Notes: generated by a model not told the origin, from the sequence alone. A stretch of 64,000 bases of DNA from Hepsetus odoe (GCA_017165825.1 CM029372.1:23849185-23913184), one strand, 5' to 3'. Positions 1 to 13,182 are shown, counted from the stretch's first letter. Program-made: numbers and translations.

Positions 1-59
1 TGCTCTTGATACAGTGATCTGGATCATTATATTTCCCTTATTTTAAAGTATCGTTGCTG

Positions 60-325
60 GAATATCGATACTGGAAAGGAAACCGGTGGCATCGCCCCGC
101 CCTCCCCGCTGACGCAATCAGGCTCGCCGGCGCGCGAGGAAGTGGCGTCGCTCTCGCGCTCTGTGCGTGCGAGTGTGTGAGAGCGCGCGCGCGTCTGTCT
201 CGTGGACAGAACCCTCGGCAGCGTTCTAAGTTCCGTTGTGTTTGTGTTGCTCTCGGCGCCGAGAGGAGAGTCGGAGCGGCGAGTCCACCTCACACAGGAC
301 CAACCAACCAGAACCGGACAGTTCG
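60..325 (+). promoter_or_regulatory. hnrnpr: hnrnpr CpG-rich promoter and probable non-coding exon 1
   Basis: The stretch from about 90 to 650 is GC- and CpG-rich, unlike the AT-rich surroundings, and carries Sp1-type CCCCGCCC near 93-101. A good splice donor (GTGAGC) follows position 325. The first coding exon at 1,294 has a good acceptor and only four bases before the ATG, so an upstream 5' UTR exon is required. I infer that exon 1 ends at about 325 and that intron 1 is 326-1,293. The transcription start itself cannot be read from sequence. Confidence 0.6.
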
Positions 326-1297
326 GTGAGCTCCGCCCGGCCCGGCCGTTCTTTTGGCGGGCGGCTCGGTTTGAATTCCGGCCCGAGCGCTAACGTAGGC
401 CTCGGCTAAAGCTAGCGCCGCTTTAGCCTAGCATAGCCTAGCCTAGCCGCTGCGGTTTAAAACAAAACAAAACAAGCCAAGAGAAGGGGCGGAAAGCGGT
501 GCTGGGCGTTCAGCGCAGCGGCGCCCCGGGAGTGCCCGGGGTTGAGTTTGGGTGAGCTGAGGGGCCGGAGGAGGTGTTTTTGTGGGGATTTAGCCGGCTG
601 TCTGGCGCCGCTTTAACACGCGAGGGGGGCGGAACGCTGTTGTGTGTTTAGCTAGCACGGCTAAGCGGCTATCACACGCGCACACACGCTGGGTTTGGTT
701 TTGATCAGCTATGCACAACAGAAATGCTCCAAAATGACAGCTGGTGATGTCTCGTTTGCTTTCGAGCATCTTTAGAGAGGAGGAGTGGGGCAAAATAACT
801 GGCCTTTTGTCCACCTTAAGAGCGCCGTGTCCATTTCAACAATGAACAAAAGCAGACCTGCCTACTCCAGCCGAGGTCACTCCTCTTCAGACTAACCCGG
901 CAAAAAGTGCAGAAGAAACAACATTCGTTCATCGCCCAGTCCCTTCACCCTGTTTTCTCGTCCCCAGGCTGAGGGTTAATGAGCATTTTTTTCCTTTACT
1001 GACCAAACCTCAGCCCAGTTAAACTGTTTTCCTAAGAGCTATGCATTTTCCCCTGTATGGACATCCATCATTCGATTTGAGCTCTGTTTCTATACATGGG
1101 CTTAGGATTGTGGATTTGAGTCCAGCCGTCATGCTAATTTGAATACATTTTCTCATTCCCAGACTTGCACCCATCAAGTTTTTTTCCTTGGCTGACCAGC
1201 CCTCACCCTAGTTAGACTGTTCTCATCCACAGACCTGTATCCTTTTCCCTTAAAGCCAACATGGCCATCTCATTTTGTCTTCCCTCTTCGCAGAAGA

Positions 1298-4200
1298 ATG
1301 GCTGCTGAGGTGAATGGAAGCTCTGCTCCGGCGAAGGAGGAGGAAGAGCCCATGGATGTCACAGCTACACACTCCGAGAACTACCAGACCCTAATCGATG
1401 CTGGGCTGCCCCAGAAAGTAGCTGAGAGCCTGGACAACATCTTTCAGACTGGTAAGATTCAGTGAGTTAATAACTCCATACTGCTTGAAATGAATGAACT
1501 TGACGTGGCAAAGCAGTTTGATTGACAGACACTTTTGGAAATGCACAACTGTCGGTTTTTGAGTTAGTTGTGCAAGTTTATCATGAACATGTGTGCTAAT
1601 TTGTTTTGTGCAGGTTTGGTGGCTTACGCTGACCTAGATGAGAGGGCAATCGATGCACTACGGGAGTTTAATGAAGAAGGAGCACTGTCTGTTCTGCAGC
1701 AGTTTAAAGAAAGCGACTTGTCCCATGTGCAGGTGAATATTTCAACGACTTTTGGTGCTTTAACTTCCGTATAAAAATATGCATCCAGTGAAAGCAAATA
1801 TTCTTGTTTTAAACTTTGTTTAACATTGCTTTCACTAGTCTGAGACTGGTATTAAATGCTGGACCGTTGTCTTGCAGAATAAAAGCGCGTTCCTGTGTGG
1901 TGTCATGAAGACATACAGACAGAGAGAAAAGCAAGGCAGCAAAATACAGGAATCCACAAAAGGTCCAGATGAGTCAAAGATAAAGGTAAAGCACTGGAAA
2001 TGTTCCTCATTTCTTTTGCAGTGGGCAGAGTTTGGAATTGAATTTAGGCTAGTGTACCCATGCATTGTCTCTCACTGATCACATGATCTCCATGCTTCCC
2101 CAGGCACTGCTGGATAGGACAGGTTATACCCTGGATGTCACCACAGGTCAGAGGAAATATGGTGGCCCACCCCCAGAGGAAGTGTTCTCTGGTACACAGC
2201 CTGGCATTGGCACAGAGGTAAGCTGTTCTCACAGTCTGCTTTGCTCTTAACTTTTAAAGGAAACAAAATTTACAGGCTTGGATAAAAGACCATGTCTGTA
2301 AAAGGCTCCTATTATTGCTGGTTGAAACTTGCATTTGCATAAATCAATATGACATATCTTTGAAAAATCACACCATTGCTGATGTACTGACTTAATTTCA
2401 TGGCATCATTTTAACCAAGACTCTTAGAGATTCAGAACCTCTTCATATAAAGTTGTTTGAGTAGCCATGCTTTAGCTGTCAAGGTACTAATCGTAAAAGA
2501 GGCTTTTCTTCCCCTTTGCGTAGGTATTTGTTGGAAAGATTCCTCGGGACTTGTATGAAGATGAGTTGGTTCCACTCTTTGAGAAAGCTGGGCCCATATG
2601 GGACCTGAGACTAATGATGGATCCACTTTCTGGACAGAACCGTGGCTACGCGTTCATAACCTTCTGCAGCAAAGAAGCTGCACAGGAAGCGGTTAAACTG
2701 GTGAGTTTACAGTGGACTATTACAAAGCACACTGGTTCAGTGATCGGCTGCGCTGGCATCCATCCCCGTTTCTTTTTCATTTTTCGACGGTGTCTAAACT
2801 CTTAGTTTCTTGCTGCCAAGTTGTTTCTGAAGGAAAATATTGTTATTTTTTTCAGTGTGATAATTACGAGATAAGGCCAGGAAAGTATTTGGGTGTCTGC
2901 ATCTCTGTGGCCAACAACCGGCTGTTTGTTGGTTCAATTCCAAAGAACAAAACCAGGGAGAGCATCCTGGAAGACTTTGGGAAAGTGACAGGTCAGATCA
3001 CACCTTATCCACATTTTAATCTGTATTCAGCATTTGTTAGGAACATGTTTTTGAGTTTAAACATTTTATTGCTTTTGCAAGCATTTAAAGTCTTCTCTGT
3101 TTTGGTTTAACTTGTGTTTCTGTGTTGGTGTTTGCTTGTATGTTTGTGATCGCTCCTGCAGAGGGTTTGCAGGAAGTGATTCTGTACACGCAGGCAGACG
3201 ATAAGAAGAAGAACCGAGGTTTCTGCTTCCTTGAGTATGAGGACCATAAGTCAGCCGCTCAGGCTCGTCGGCGGCTCATGAGCGGGAAAGTGAAGGTGTG
3301 GGGGAATCCTGTCACTGTGGAATGGGCGGACCCGGTAGCAGAGCCTGATCCTGAGGTCATGGCCAAGGTGTGTTGGTTTTGTTGAAACTGTCAAAAAATC
3401 TGTTATTAATTTACGTTCTCTTTGCCTTTTTTTATTCACACTTTCTGGGACTTGATTTGTTAAGAAACCCGCATGGATAACTTTCTTTAATCTCTTTTGA
3501 TGTGCAGATCAAGCAAAATGCGTTATTCAAAGTATTTTTGTTCTTTGTGTTCATCATCACAGCCGCTTAGCCCTGTTATTGGCAGACTGCTGGAACAACT
3601 TGTTTCCAGTTTTCTTTCAGATATAAGTAATTGGAATGAATAAAGACTGCTTGAAGTCTTAATCACATTTTTGTCATCTCTTGTCACAGGTGAAGGTATT
3701 ATTTGTCCGTAAACTAGCCACTCCAGTCACAGAGGAGCTGCTGGAGAAGACTTTCTCTCAGTTCGGGAAACTGGAGCGTGTTAAGAAACTGAAAGACTAC
3801 GCCTTTGTGCATTTTGAGGAGCGAGATGCTGCTGTTAAGGTATAAAGGACAGCAAATGAACAATATATAGGCCATATTTGCTTATCTGTACTTTCAGATT
3901 TATTTAAGTGTGTTTGATATGAGGTACCAACAACTGCATAGTTAAGGGATTTTGAATAGCTGTGATTAAGCTGTTGTATGGAGTAAATGAAAATCTAACA
4001 TTTGTATGGGTGAATATTGTTTTTTTAGGCTATGGAGGAGATGAATGGGAAGGAATTGGGAGGAGAGGAAATTGAGATCGTCCTGGCCAAGCCTCCAGAC
4101 AAGAAGAGGAAAGAGCGTCAAGCTGCCAGGCAGACCAGCAGAAACACAGGGTGAGACTTTGTAGATCTGCATGTTTTGTAAAAGGCAGAAACTCAGAAAT

Positions 4201-4875
4201 CACTCCGTGGGAGGCCTGACTGGCAGAAACTGAAGTCCTTGTGTCTTTTTCATTTAATACAGATATGATGACTATTACTACTACCCTCCTCCCCGCATGC
4301 CACCCCCTGGCCGTGGTCGAGGCAGAGGTGGCAGGGGTGGCTATGCATACCCTCCTGATTACTATGGTTATGAAGAATACTATGATGACTACTACGGCTA
4401 CGACTATCACGACTACCGCGGTGGCTATGATGACCCTTACTACGGTTACGATGACATGTATTCAATGAGGGGGCGTGGCAGCCGTGGTAGCCGTGGAGCT
4501 CCACCCCCTCCTAGAGCACGCGGGGTTCCTCCAGCTCGTGGAAGAGGTGGCTATGCACCAAGGGGAGGAGCTCCAATGGGAGCAGGGCGAGGTGGGCGTG
4601 GCGGTGGGCGTGGCGGACCCTTCCAGCCACCGAGGGGACGCGGCACTAGGGGAGCCCGCGGAAACCGTGGAGGAAACGTTGGTGGGAAAAGGAAGGCAGA
4701 TGTGTTTAACCAGCCAGATTCAAAACGGCGCCAGACGACCAACCAGCAGAACTGGGGGTCACAGCCAATTGCCCAGCAACCGCTACAGCAGGGTGGCGAC
4801 TACTCTGGTAACTACAATTACAGCAACGACACTCTGGAGTTCTCCCAGGATTCCTATGGCCAGCAGTGGAAGTAG
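1298..4875 (+). CDS. hnrnpr: Heterogeneous nuclear ribonucleoprotein R (ten coding exons, 632 aa)
   Basis: Coding exons are 1298-1451, 1614-1732, 1878-1985, 2104-2217, 2524-2700, 2856-2991, 3162-3367, 3690-3839, 4029-4150 and 4263-4875. All junctions are GT/AG and the phases agree. The acidic N-terminal unit (NURR-type) is followed by three RRMs: roughly residues 165-240 (EVFVGKIP ... RGYAFITF), 245-325 (RLFVGSIP ... RGFCFLEY) and 340-410 (VLFVRKLA ... YAFVHF). A basic stretch, a Tyr/Asp-rich segment, RGG/RG repeats, the NLS-like GGKRKAD and the C-terminal QQNWGSQPIAQQPLQQGGDY to YGQQWK complete it. The family are nuclear and neuronal mRNA-binding proteins acting in splicing, transport and stability. 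Length matches vertebrate hnRNP R (about 633 aa). Residues such as ESDLSHVQ, GQNRGYAFITFC and PGIGTE favour hnRNP R over its paralogue SYNCRIP (hnRNP Q). RRM3 starts VRKLATPVT, slightly diverged. The ATG at 1298 follows the acceptor by four bases and gives the family N terminus. Confidence 0.95.
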
Positions 4876-5669
4876 ACGACACATGCAACACAAAAAGGTA
4901 TTTGTGGCAACAATAAGAAAATGACAACAACAACAACAACAAAAAAAAATCACAACAGAACACCAACCCTCCCCCTTCCTGTGAAAAAAGAGACTTTGAT
5001 TGGCCAGCAGTGTTTGTTTGACTTCTATTCTCCATCTCCCTCTGTAGAATATGTCAGTGACAAAAAGGACACGCCCCAGAATTGGCATCACAAATCCTGA
5101 TTGGCTGAAAGTACGTTTTGGCTGAAGACAAGAATGTATCCGATCCTCCTCCTGCCCCCGATTGGTTTGCTTACACACATGCCTGACTGGGACATTTTGT
5201 CTTAAACCATACTCCACTTTTATCCCTTTCATTTGTTATTTGTTTTAAAGCCAGCAGTGAACATTTTAAAGTAACGAGGACTTTTTTGACTTAGTAGTAA
5301 AAAAAAAAAAAAATAGCAAAAACCGTCTGAGAGAACATTTAAAATCATGAAATGGTCTTGCAGAAAGTTCCTGTCCAAACATTGAACTCACCCACCCATA
5401 CTGGACACCTTCCTACTTCCTCTACCCCCTTTTTGCTTGCTCTGTCTCGCTCTCTATTTCTCTCTGTGATTTAAGCTAGTGGCGTAGGGACGTGCTTGTA
5501 AATAATGGCTGTCAGCTTTAGCTTCATTTTCTTTTTTTTTTTCAGAAGTGGAGAAAAGAATCCACTGGAAGGAAAAAAAAGTTTTGTAGCTGGAAGTACC
5601 ATTTAAAAGTGTATGTTTAGCGTTTCTAGAAGTAGTTCCATTGTGTTTTTTAAAAACTGATATAACATC

Positions 5670-5700
<31 letters not shown>

Positions 5701-5835
5701 CCTTTTTGAAATTTGCTCGTTAGGACTTGGTTTGGCTCACCTTAAGAGCCATGACAGTTTGTTCTGATGTTTGTATTTATAACTTTTATTTTTTTGTTTG
5801 TTCCGTTTCAATAAAAACTCATCCGAGCAACATCA
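4876..5835 (+). other. hnrnpr: hnrnpr 3' UTR with poly(A) signal
   Basis: About 950 bases follow the stop codon, with CAA repeats, A and T runs (T25 near 5,673-5,700) and U-rich stretches. A canonical AATAAA lies at 5,810-5,815, so cleavage is expected near 5,830. No competing ORF is credible. Confidence 0.75.
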
Positions 5836-7120
5836 ATTGGTCAAGTAACTTGAAATTCAGTGTTTGTGATCAAAATTCTTGTTGTATTTTTGCCTAATCA
5901 TAGACTGCTTAAGCGAATTCAACAATTCATCCTAGATTGTTTGCAGTACTATAACGTGCACTTAGTAAAACAAAGCACACATCAAATTTTGGAGAAACAT
6001 TTTTTTCCCCCCCTTCATTGCATACACTATGAATATAATGTTGATCCAACTTGCAGGACATACAGATCTCAACTGTTGCAAACTTTCTTCAGTAATAAAA
6101 TCGGACTGAACAGTGAACAATTTTCCATCCAGAACTCAATTCAATGGGTGTAATTTTCTAATCGCAAGGTCTGCAATTTAAAATATCTTTACGTTCTCCA
6201 GAGCTGAATCCTAATTGGTTGAGTTTAGTGACCCAAAAATGACAAGGTTGTGAACATCTGGATATCTGGTGAAAAATGCCTGGTTGGGGAAAAATAAGGC
6301 TAATCGTATTTAAATCGCAATGAATGCATTGCGTTAAATTTTTCAAATATCCCCAAATTTCTCAGCCCTGCAATGAAAAAGACCAGCTGGGTATCAGCAC
6401 AGAGGTTCTACAGCTTCAGTTTGTATCTAGAAATTGGATCTTACTAATCAAGTTCGGTGTGTTGGATACCAGGTTTCTATTAATGCTATAAGAGCATGTT
6501 GGGTAACAACTGATGTTACTTTATCCTTTGCATTTGAGCCGAAAACTTTTGTTCACAATGCAAAGGTCAATTGACCCTAATGCTCAAATTACTGATTCAA
6601 TTCTTTGGAGTCCAACTGCAACTCAACTGCTGTGACCATTTATGCGGGAAGTGTGATTAATTTCACCAGAATGAATCGCAGATCCTTCATTTTGCTTTTA
6701 ATCACATGCAGCTATTATAAAGCGCTTAGGAGTCCATCAGTAATTTTTCTCATTTGAACTGCAGAGTTGCGTTTGCATTAACATTTCTGCGTCTGTCTGT
6801 AAAAACGACTAGTTATTTGCTCCACAAGCCTTCATTTCCGAGAACCCTCTCTCAGAAGGGTCTTCATCGACGGTTTTTGTCCATCTGTGGAGAAATTGTG
6901 CCGGAAATTGACAAAATCAGCATTTTTATTTTCAGCTTGTTGTTCGAAAAATAATGTGAAGTAAACAACGCTCCGTGCTGTTTGATTAAGTTTGATGTTC
7001 ATGTTATGCTGAGTGGCTCAGTCCTGTTACAGGCTGGAAATATTAGAAGCTTAGCTGCACAGCTTCTCACTTGCTGGACAAAAACTGTTGAGGGGCTTTC
7101 AAATAACGGGGCACCCTTTT
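5836..7120. other. Gene-free spacer after hnrnpr
   Basis: AT-rich single-copy-looking sequence. Small ORFs exist on both strands but lack exon signals or recognisable motifs. No gene was seen. Confidence 0.6.
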
Positions 7121-7126
7121 ATTTAT

Positions 7127-7157
<31 letters not shown>
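7121..7157. repeat. (ATCT)n microsatellite
   Basis: About eight tandem ATCT units follow an ATTT run, then a C-rich stretch. Confidence 0.9.
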
Positions 7158-7422
7158 CCCCCCCTCTCCCTCCCTTGCTGCAAATTGATCTCACTGGATC
7201 TCATGAGCTTCTAAGCACATTGTCTTATTGATCACGCCCCCACTGCGGTACGTGGTAAGTGAATGATGTTTCTGCTGCTGTCATTTCCAGTGTTCGTATG
7301 ATTGGTAAGTGTTTGTCCCTTTGTATCTGACTTACCCAGGTATCGGAGCGAGAGAGAGACGTTGCTAGCTTGAGGAACACACCAGAACTGTGTTCTTCTC
7401 CAGGGGGTGAGCTGGTCTTTCA

Positions 7423-7424
<2 letters not shown>

Positions 7425-7466
<42 letters not shown>
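7425..7466. repeat. (CT)n microsatellite
   Basis: About 21 CT units followed by a C10 run and more CT; a polypyrimidine tract. Confidence 0.9.
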
Positions 7467-7469
<3 letters not shown>

Positions 7470-10144
7470 CCCCCCCCCTCTCTCTCTTCTTTCTTGTCCT
7501 TTACTGTGGTATTTTCAATCATAACCTGAGCTAAAGCCATGAAAAGAGGTCCTGCTGTCCTGCCCTGCTGTTGAGCTGTGTTGTGTTTACGCTTTTGCAG
7601 GTCTCAAAAATTCGCTCTTTCAAGCCGCCTTGAAAGGTTAAGGCAGCAAATTTTGGACCTTATGTTGGGACACAATGGTTTCTATTGATTTGGTCAGTGA
7701 GGCAAATAAATCCTTTTGATTAAGCGGGGCTTCAATGATCGCAAGTAAAATGTGGATTTCAGTGCATTTTTCCTCTTGCAGCTGGCAAAAAATAAATAAA
7801 ACTCGCATCTCATTTAGCACAGCTTTTTCACTCTTCATTGAGTTGCCAGTTTATTAGACACAATTGTACCTTCCTCCACTGGGCGTTTTATCAGAAGCAC
7901 CTACCATGAAGATTGACTTTGTAGTAATACAATTACAGAATAGGCTTTTTCTCACCTCCACACCCTTTCTCAGACTCTTTCCAGTTCACCACAGGGCCCT
8001 CGCTGTGGCCTTTAGGTCAGTCTTATAGAAAGAGTCACACTGGGGATCTCTGCTAACATCTGTGGCATTAGAATGAGACCTATTGGTGTTGCAGGGCTTT
8101 AAACCCTGAAACTTTAGTGGAAATCCTCTTGCTGGTGTGTAAGCTGTAATTGTCCTTTTTGCCTTCATACATGATCGCTTTTTATGCATATACATGATGC
8201 TTCTTAACTTGGCAGTGAAAAACTCCAGCAACCATGACCACAACCATATCAGTGTGGTCCACCACCAATATCTGGTCATGTGGTTTTCTTTTTCAGCTGA
8301 TGGGTGGAGAATAGAGGGGCTGATAAATTATGCAGCAGCTGTAAACCAGAAGTGCATCTACATTTAAAGGTGTTTCTGATAAAATACCAATGATGGCTCA
8401 AAAAATGTTAAGCTGTATCTAGTTCTGCATGCTTTTTTTTGCTAGTCAATGATGCATGTAACTAGGTGTTGACCTACTGAATAAAGGACTTTTATCCCAC
8501 ATAAATTGCAATAATGCAAATCCAGGGGAACAGCTTGCGGAGGCCAGTGGGTGCTGCCGCACAGACGAATAGGTGCACTGCTTTTATTGTGCTTCTTTTG
8601 CCTCCAGAGGGCAGCAGACATGGACACGCAACTCTTAAAAGCGCAGTAAGGGGTTAAGGAGGCATTTCGGATCATAGACTAAAACAGAATTTACATGATT
8701 GTGTAAAAAAAAAATAATAATTTTTACATTTTAAGTTTTTGAAATCTACTGATGAGTTCAATATTCAAGTCCTTATAATAAGAGATTAGATTTTTGGTGA
8801 ATATGATTAAAGTTTACTTGCTCATTGCGCAGTACAGCTAATATTTGCACAGTTATTTTATTAAACTGATGGATGAGAGCTGTTTGTGAATGCCATCAGT
8901 CTCTCTGCACAAATGGAATATCTGAGGACTACACATCGTAAGAAGAAACGTAAGAATTCAGTTTAGTTCTGTGGTTAAATATAACTAGTCTCCTTTTCAT
9001 TATATTATTGCTAATAAATGATCATTTTTACTACACTGCTTCTGAAGCACCTATATCAGGGGAAATGAAATGTTCCTTACTTTTGTTAGGTGATTGTAAT
9101 GCACCATCACTTCCTAGTTTATATAGTTCATATATTTAAAAAAAAAAACCCAAGCTTCAAAAACAGACCATTTTTTTGTCCACTAATGTCATTAAATCAT
9201 CTTGCTTACAAACGGAGTAACATCCTTAGTCATACCCCACCCTTATTGTCTGTTTTACCTGCATACAGGTGCAGTTTGTGGTTCACTGTTACAGAATGTA
9301 GTCCATCTGTTTTTCTAAATCCTCTGTCAAGCCCTGTTTACTTGGGTGGGAGCTATCAGTACCTCTGTGACTCTGATGTGCTTCAACTCTTCAGAGCTGT
9401 TGCTGTGAAGTGATGGTTCATCTGATGCTGAAAAGTTTGTGTTGGTCATCTTCTAGCCCTTCCTCAGTGGCTCATTGTTTGAGGAACATTGATGAGCCAA
9501 CAGCTGATGGATTAAAACAGGTGGACTACAATTTGTAATTGTAAAGGGCAAAGTGCATATATGGGCAGTGGAGCTGAAGCCATTGAAAGTAAGGTGAACC
9601 TAAAGAGTTCAATTTTGGATTACTGTTCCGTTCAGACTAGCATCCTAATCCAAAACAATGAGACTGCATCCACGCCAAAGTGTTTATTTACATATCAGTC
9701 TTAGACCCTGCAACAGCCAGAGATCCATGTAAACGTATGAGGACAACAGGGAAAATAAAATGCGTGATAAAATAGGAAATGTTAAAATTAAAAAGGTCTC
9801 CCATTTGGTCCAAACATTATCTGTGAAGATAAAGGACAGCTAAAATGTTATCATCAATGTGGTTTTTTCCTCAGATCCCTGAACAAGAGAAGCATCTCTG
9901 ACTGCTGTAGCCTCCGTCCTGGACTAAAGTTGAACCACACCTCTCAAGACCTTCTTGGTGTCCTGCAAGCGAAGGAGAGTGTTTTAGTGAGTTGCTGGGT
10001 CATCCTGCAGCAACAGTGCCGCACAAAGCCTGGCAAGCAGGTCTGCCTTAAGAACCCTAAACTTCAGAGTTTGCTTGGCTAATGTACACATGCATGGGTC
10101 CCAGATTGGAATAGCAGTCTTGTGGGCACATAACGCAGCCACTA
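7467..10144. other. Gene-free spacer with an old repeat remnant
   Basis: No gene is supported. Between about 7,845 and 8,385 the ends (AGTTTATTAGACAC on the left, GTGTTTCTGATAAA on the right) resemble the inverted ends of an old fish DNA transposon, but nothing coding remains. Around 9,870-10,080 a 60-codon open stretch after a CAG acceptor ends in a stop; it matches nothing I know. Confidence 0.45.
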
Positions 10145-12455
10145 GGGATGCACAAGCCAGTGTATTTCTTCATGCTGGTCCCAAGCCCGGATAAATGGGG
10201 AGGGTTACATCAGGAAGGGCATCCGGTGTAAAACTTTGCCAAATCAATATGCGGACAACGATACAGAATTCCATACCGGATCGGTCAAGGCCCGGGTTAA
10301 CAACGACCGCCAACAGTGCTGTTAGCCTACAGGGTGCTGGTGGAAATTGAGCTACTGTTGACCAAAGAAGAAGAGGAGGAGAGAAAGGAGAGGAGAGTGG
10401 AAGTGAGGGTAGGGACTTTGAATGTTGGCAGCATGACTGGTAAAGGTAGAGAATTAGCTGATATGATGGAGAGAAGGAAGGTTGACATTTTGTGTGTGCA
10501 AGAGACTAGATGGAAGGGTAGTAAGGCCAGGTGTATTGGAGGGGGGTTTAAACTGTTCTACCATGGTGTGGATAGAAGGAGGAATGGAGTAGGTGTTATC
10601 CTGAAGGAAGAGTATGTGAAGAGTGTTTTGGAGGTGAAGAGGGTGTCAGGGAGGGTGATGAGTTTGAAGCTGGAAGTTAAAGATGTGATAATGAATGTTG
10701 TTAGTGCTTATGCTCCACAAGTTGGCTGTGAAATGGAAGCGAAAGAATAATTCTGGAGTGAGTTAGATGAAGTGATAGAGAGTGTACCCAGGGGAGAGAG
10801 AGTTGTGATTGGTACAGATTTCAATGGTGATGAGGAGGTGATGGGTAGGCATGGTGTCGAGAGGAATGCTGAAGGTCAGATGGTTGTTGATTTTGCTAAA
10901 AGGATGGAAATGGCTGTAGATAATACTTATTTTAAGAAGAGGGAGGAGCACAGGGTGACATATAAGAGTGGAGGAAGATGCTCACAGGTGGATTATATTC
11001 TTTGCAGGAGGGTCAGTCTAAAGGAGATTGGAGACTGCAAAGTAGTGACAGGGGAGAGTGTAGCTAAACAGCATAGGATGGTGGTCTGTAGGATGACCTT
11101 GGAGGTCAAGAAGAGGAGGAAAGTGAGGGCAAAGATGAGGATCAAGTGGTGGAAGCTGAAGGAGGAGGACTGCAAGGTGGAATTCAGGCAGAAGTTAACA
11201 CGGGCACTGGGAGGTGTTGAAGAGCTACCGGATTTTTGGGAAACTCTTGCTGTCTGGCTTATCACTTATGCAGTAAAGGTACTTGGTGTGACATCTGGAA
11301 GGAAGAAGGAGGATAAGGAAACCTGGTGGTGGAACTAAGAAGTCCAGGAGTGTATACAGAATAAGAGGGAGACCAAGAAAACATGGGACAGTAAGAGAGA
11401 TGAAGAAAGTAGACAGGTGTACAAGGAGATGAACCGCAGGGTGAAGAAAGCAGTGGCGAAGGCCAAAGATAAGGTGTTTGGTGAATTGTATGAGAGGTTG
11501 GACAGTAAAGAGGGAGAAAAGGACCTTTACCGATTGGCTAGACAGAGAGACAGAGCTGGGAAAGATGTGCAGCAGGTCAGGACGATATAAGGATGGACAT
11601 GGAAACATACTCACAGGTGAACAGAGTGTGTTGAGCAGATAGAGGGAGTAATTTGAGGGGCTGATGAATGAAGAAAATGAGAGAGAGAGAAGATTGGATG
11701 ATGTGAGGAGAGTGAACCAGGAAGTGCAGCAAACAAACAATATGGAAGTAAGGGCAGCGATGAAGAGGATGAAGAATGGAAAGGCTGTTGGACCGGATGA
11801 CATACCAGTGGAAGCATGGAGATGTTTAGATGGCAGTTGAGTTTCTGACCAGATTGTTTAACACGATCTTGGAAAGTGAGAAGATGTACTGGTACCGATC
11901 TTCAAGAATAAGGGTGATGCACAGAGCTGTAGTAACTATAGAAGGATAACATTGATCAGCCACAGCATGAAGTTATGGGAAAGAGTAGTGGAAGCTAGGT
12001 TAAGAAAAGAGGTGAGGATTAGTGAACAGCAGTATGGTTTTATGCCGAGAAAAAGCACTACAGATGCAATGTTTGCTCTGAGGGTGTTGATGGAGAAGTA
12101 CAGAGAAGGTCAGAAGGAGCTGCATTGTGCCTTTGTGGACCTGGAGAAAGCATATGACAGGGTGCCTAGAGAGGAGCTGTGGTTTTGTATGAGGAAGTCT
12201 GGTGTTACAGAGAAGTATGTGAGAGTAGTTCAGGATATGTATGATGGCAGTGTAACAGTGGTGAGATCTGCAGTGGGAGTGACGGATGGAGCTGTCAGAA
12301 AAGGAAAAAAAGAGGAAGATAAAAGTGGAGGTTTATGGACGTGGTGAGAGAGGACATGCAGGTGGTCGGTTTGAAGCAGGAAGATGCAGAGGATCGGAAG
12401 AAATGGAGACAGTTGATCCGCTGTGGCAACCCCTAAACAGGAGCAGACCAGAGAA
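10145..12455 (+). mobile_element. RTE/BovB-type LINE, internally deleted and frame-broken
   Basis: A 5' leader (10,150-10,320) precedes an AP-endonuclease domain in two reading pieces. The first (10,316-10,750) has GTLNVGSM and CVQETRWKG; the second (10,772-11,338) has GTDFNGD and SQVDYI. They are split by a stop at 10,748. A charged linker (11,340-11,800, frameshifted) leads to the N-terminal half of reverse transcriptase (11,952-12,285: QYGFMPRKSTTDAMFALR and FVDLEKAYDRVPRE). At about 12,285 the RT jumps into the extreme 3' end (GRGERGHAGGRF, then the GGCAACCCCTAAACAGGAGC tail). The C-terminal RT half with the second catalytic Asp pair is missing, so the copy is dead. The endonuclease resembles the CFDP2/BovB group, hence the RTE assignment, which is less certain than LINE itself. 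Confidence 0.85.
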
Positions 12456-13090
12456 GTCTACATTGTCTTGTGGGCACATGTGTGGTACCAAGTAGGACAT
12501 ACCATGCCCTTGGATTAATTTTTTCCCCTTTTTTTGGATAAATGGGGCAGTAAGCTTTATCCTCACCAATAACATTCTCATGGTTTGTTCCCCACACCTT
12601 TTATCAGAACCGTGCCATCCTGTGGGAATGATCTTGTGCTCAAATTTGAGCGAAAGGGTTTCACGGGTGATAATATTTTGACATATTTTACATTTACAGC
12701 ATTTAGCAGACGCTCTTGGTTTAATAGGTTTAATTTAACAGTGTTTTTTAGTTGTTTGTGTCTCATTTCTTTCTTGTTTTAATTTGACATTCTTTACATA
12801 TTCAAATAAATCTTGTATCTGCTGTCAGATTTTTTTTTTCCTTTCTACATTTACTCTCCGTTCTCAGGACATTTTTATCGATCTAAAAGATGCTATACAG
12901 CAATAAGAGAATGATATGAAGAAAACTAAGATTATCAGTGTTTTAATTGAAATATACTTCATACATGTGAAATCTTCATTGTTGATTGTGCATAAATTAT
13001 ATATATATAGGATTTATTACTGATTCAGTTTGCTTAAATATTTAATAATACATATATAAAATTACAATGTGTGATGGGAGATTTCACTGT
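12456..13090. other. Gene-free AT-rich spacer
   Basis: AT-rich sequence with a short SINE-tail scrap (ATTTAGCAGACGCTCT near 12,700). No gene was seen. Confidence 0.6.
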
Positions 13091-13182
13091 ATGTATAATG
13101 CCTTTATATAATAAAAGAGGGCCTTTATATATATAAAATCAGTAACACTGGCCCACTTTTATTATATAAAGGCATTATACAT
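13091..13182. repeat. Near-perfect 33-bp inverted repeat (hairpin)
   Basis: The left arm 13,091-13,123 and right arm 13,150-13,182 are almost exact reverse complements (ATGTATAATGCCTTTATATA and complement), with a 26-base loop. It abuts a LINE 3' end at about 13,187. It could be a short MITE or a palindromic scar. Confidence 0.8.

Noticed and set aside
1298..4875. SYNCRIP (hnRNP Q) as identity of the first gene
   Set aside because: Both paralogues share architecture, but diagnostic residues in the acidic domain, linker and RRM1 (ESDLSHVQ, GQNRGYAFITFC, PGIGTE, YEDELVP) fit hnRNP R.
5860..6153. 97-codon ORF after hnrnpr
   Set aside because: It begins beyond the poly(A) signal and has AT-driven composition, with no promoter or motif.
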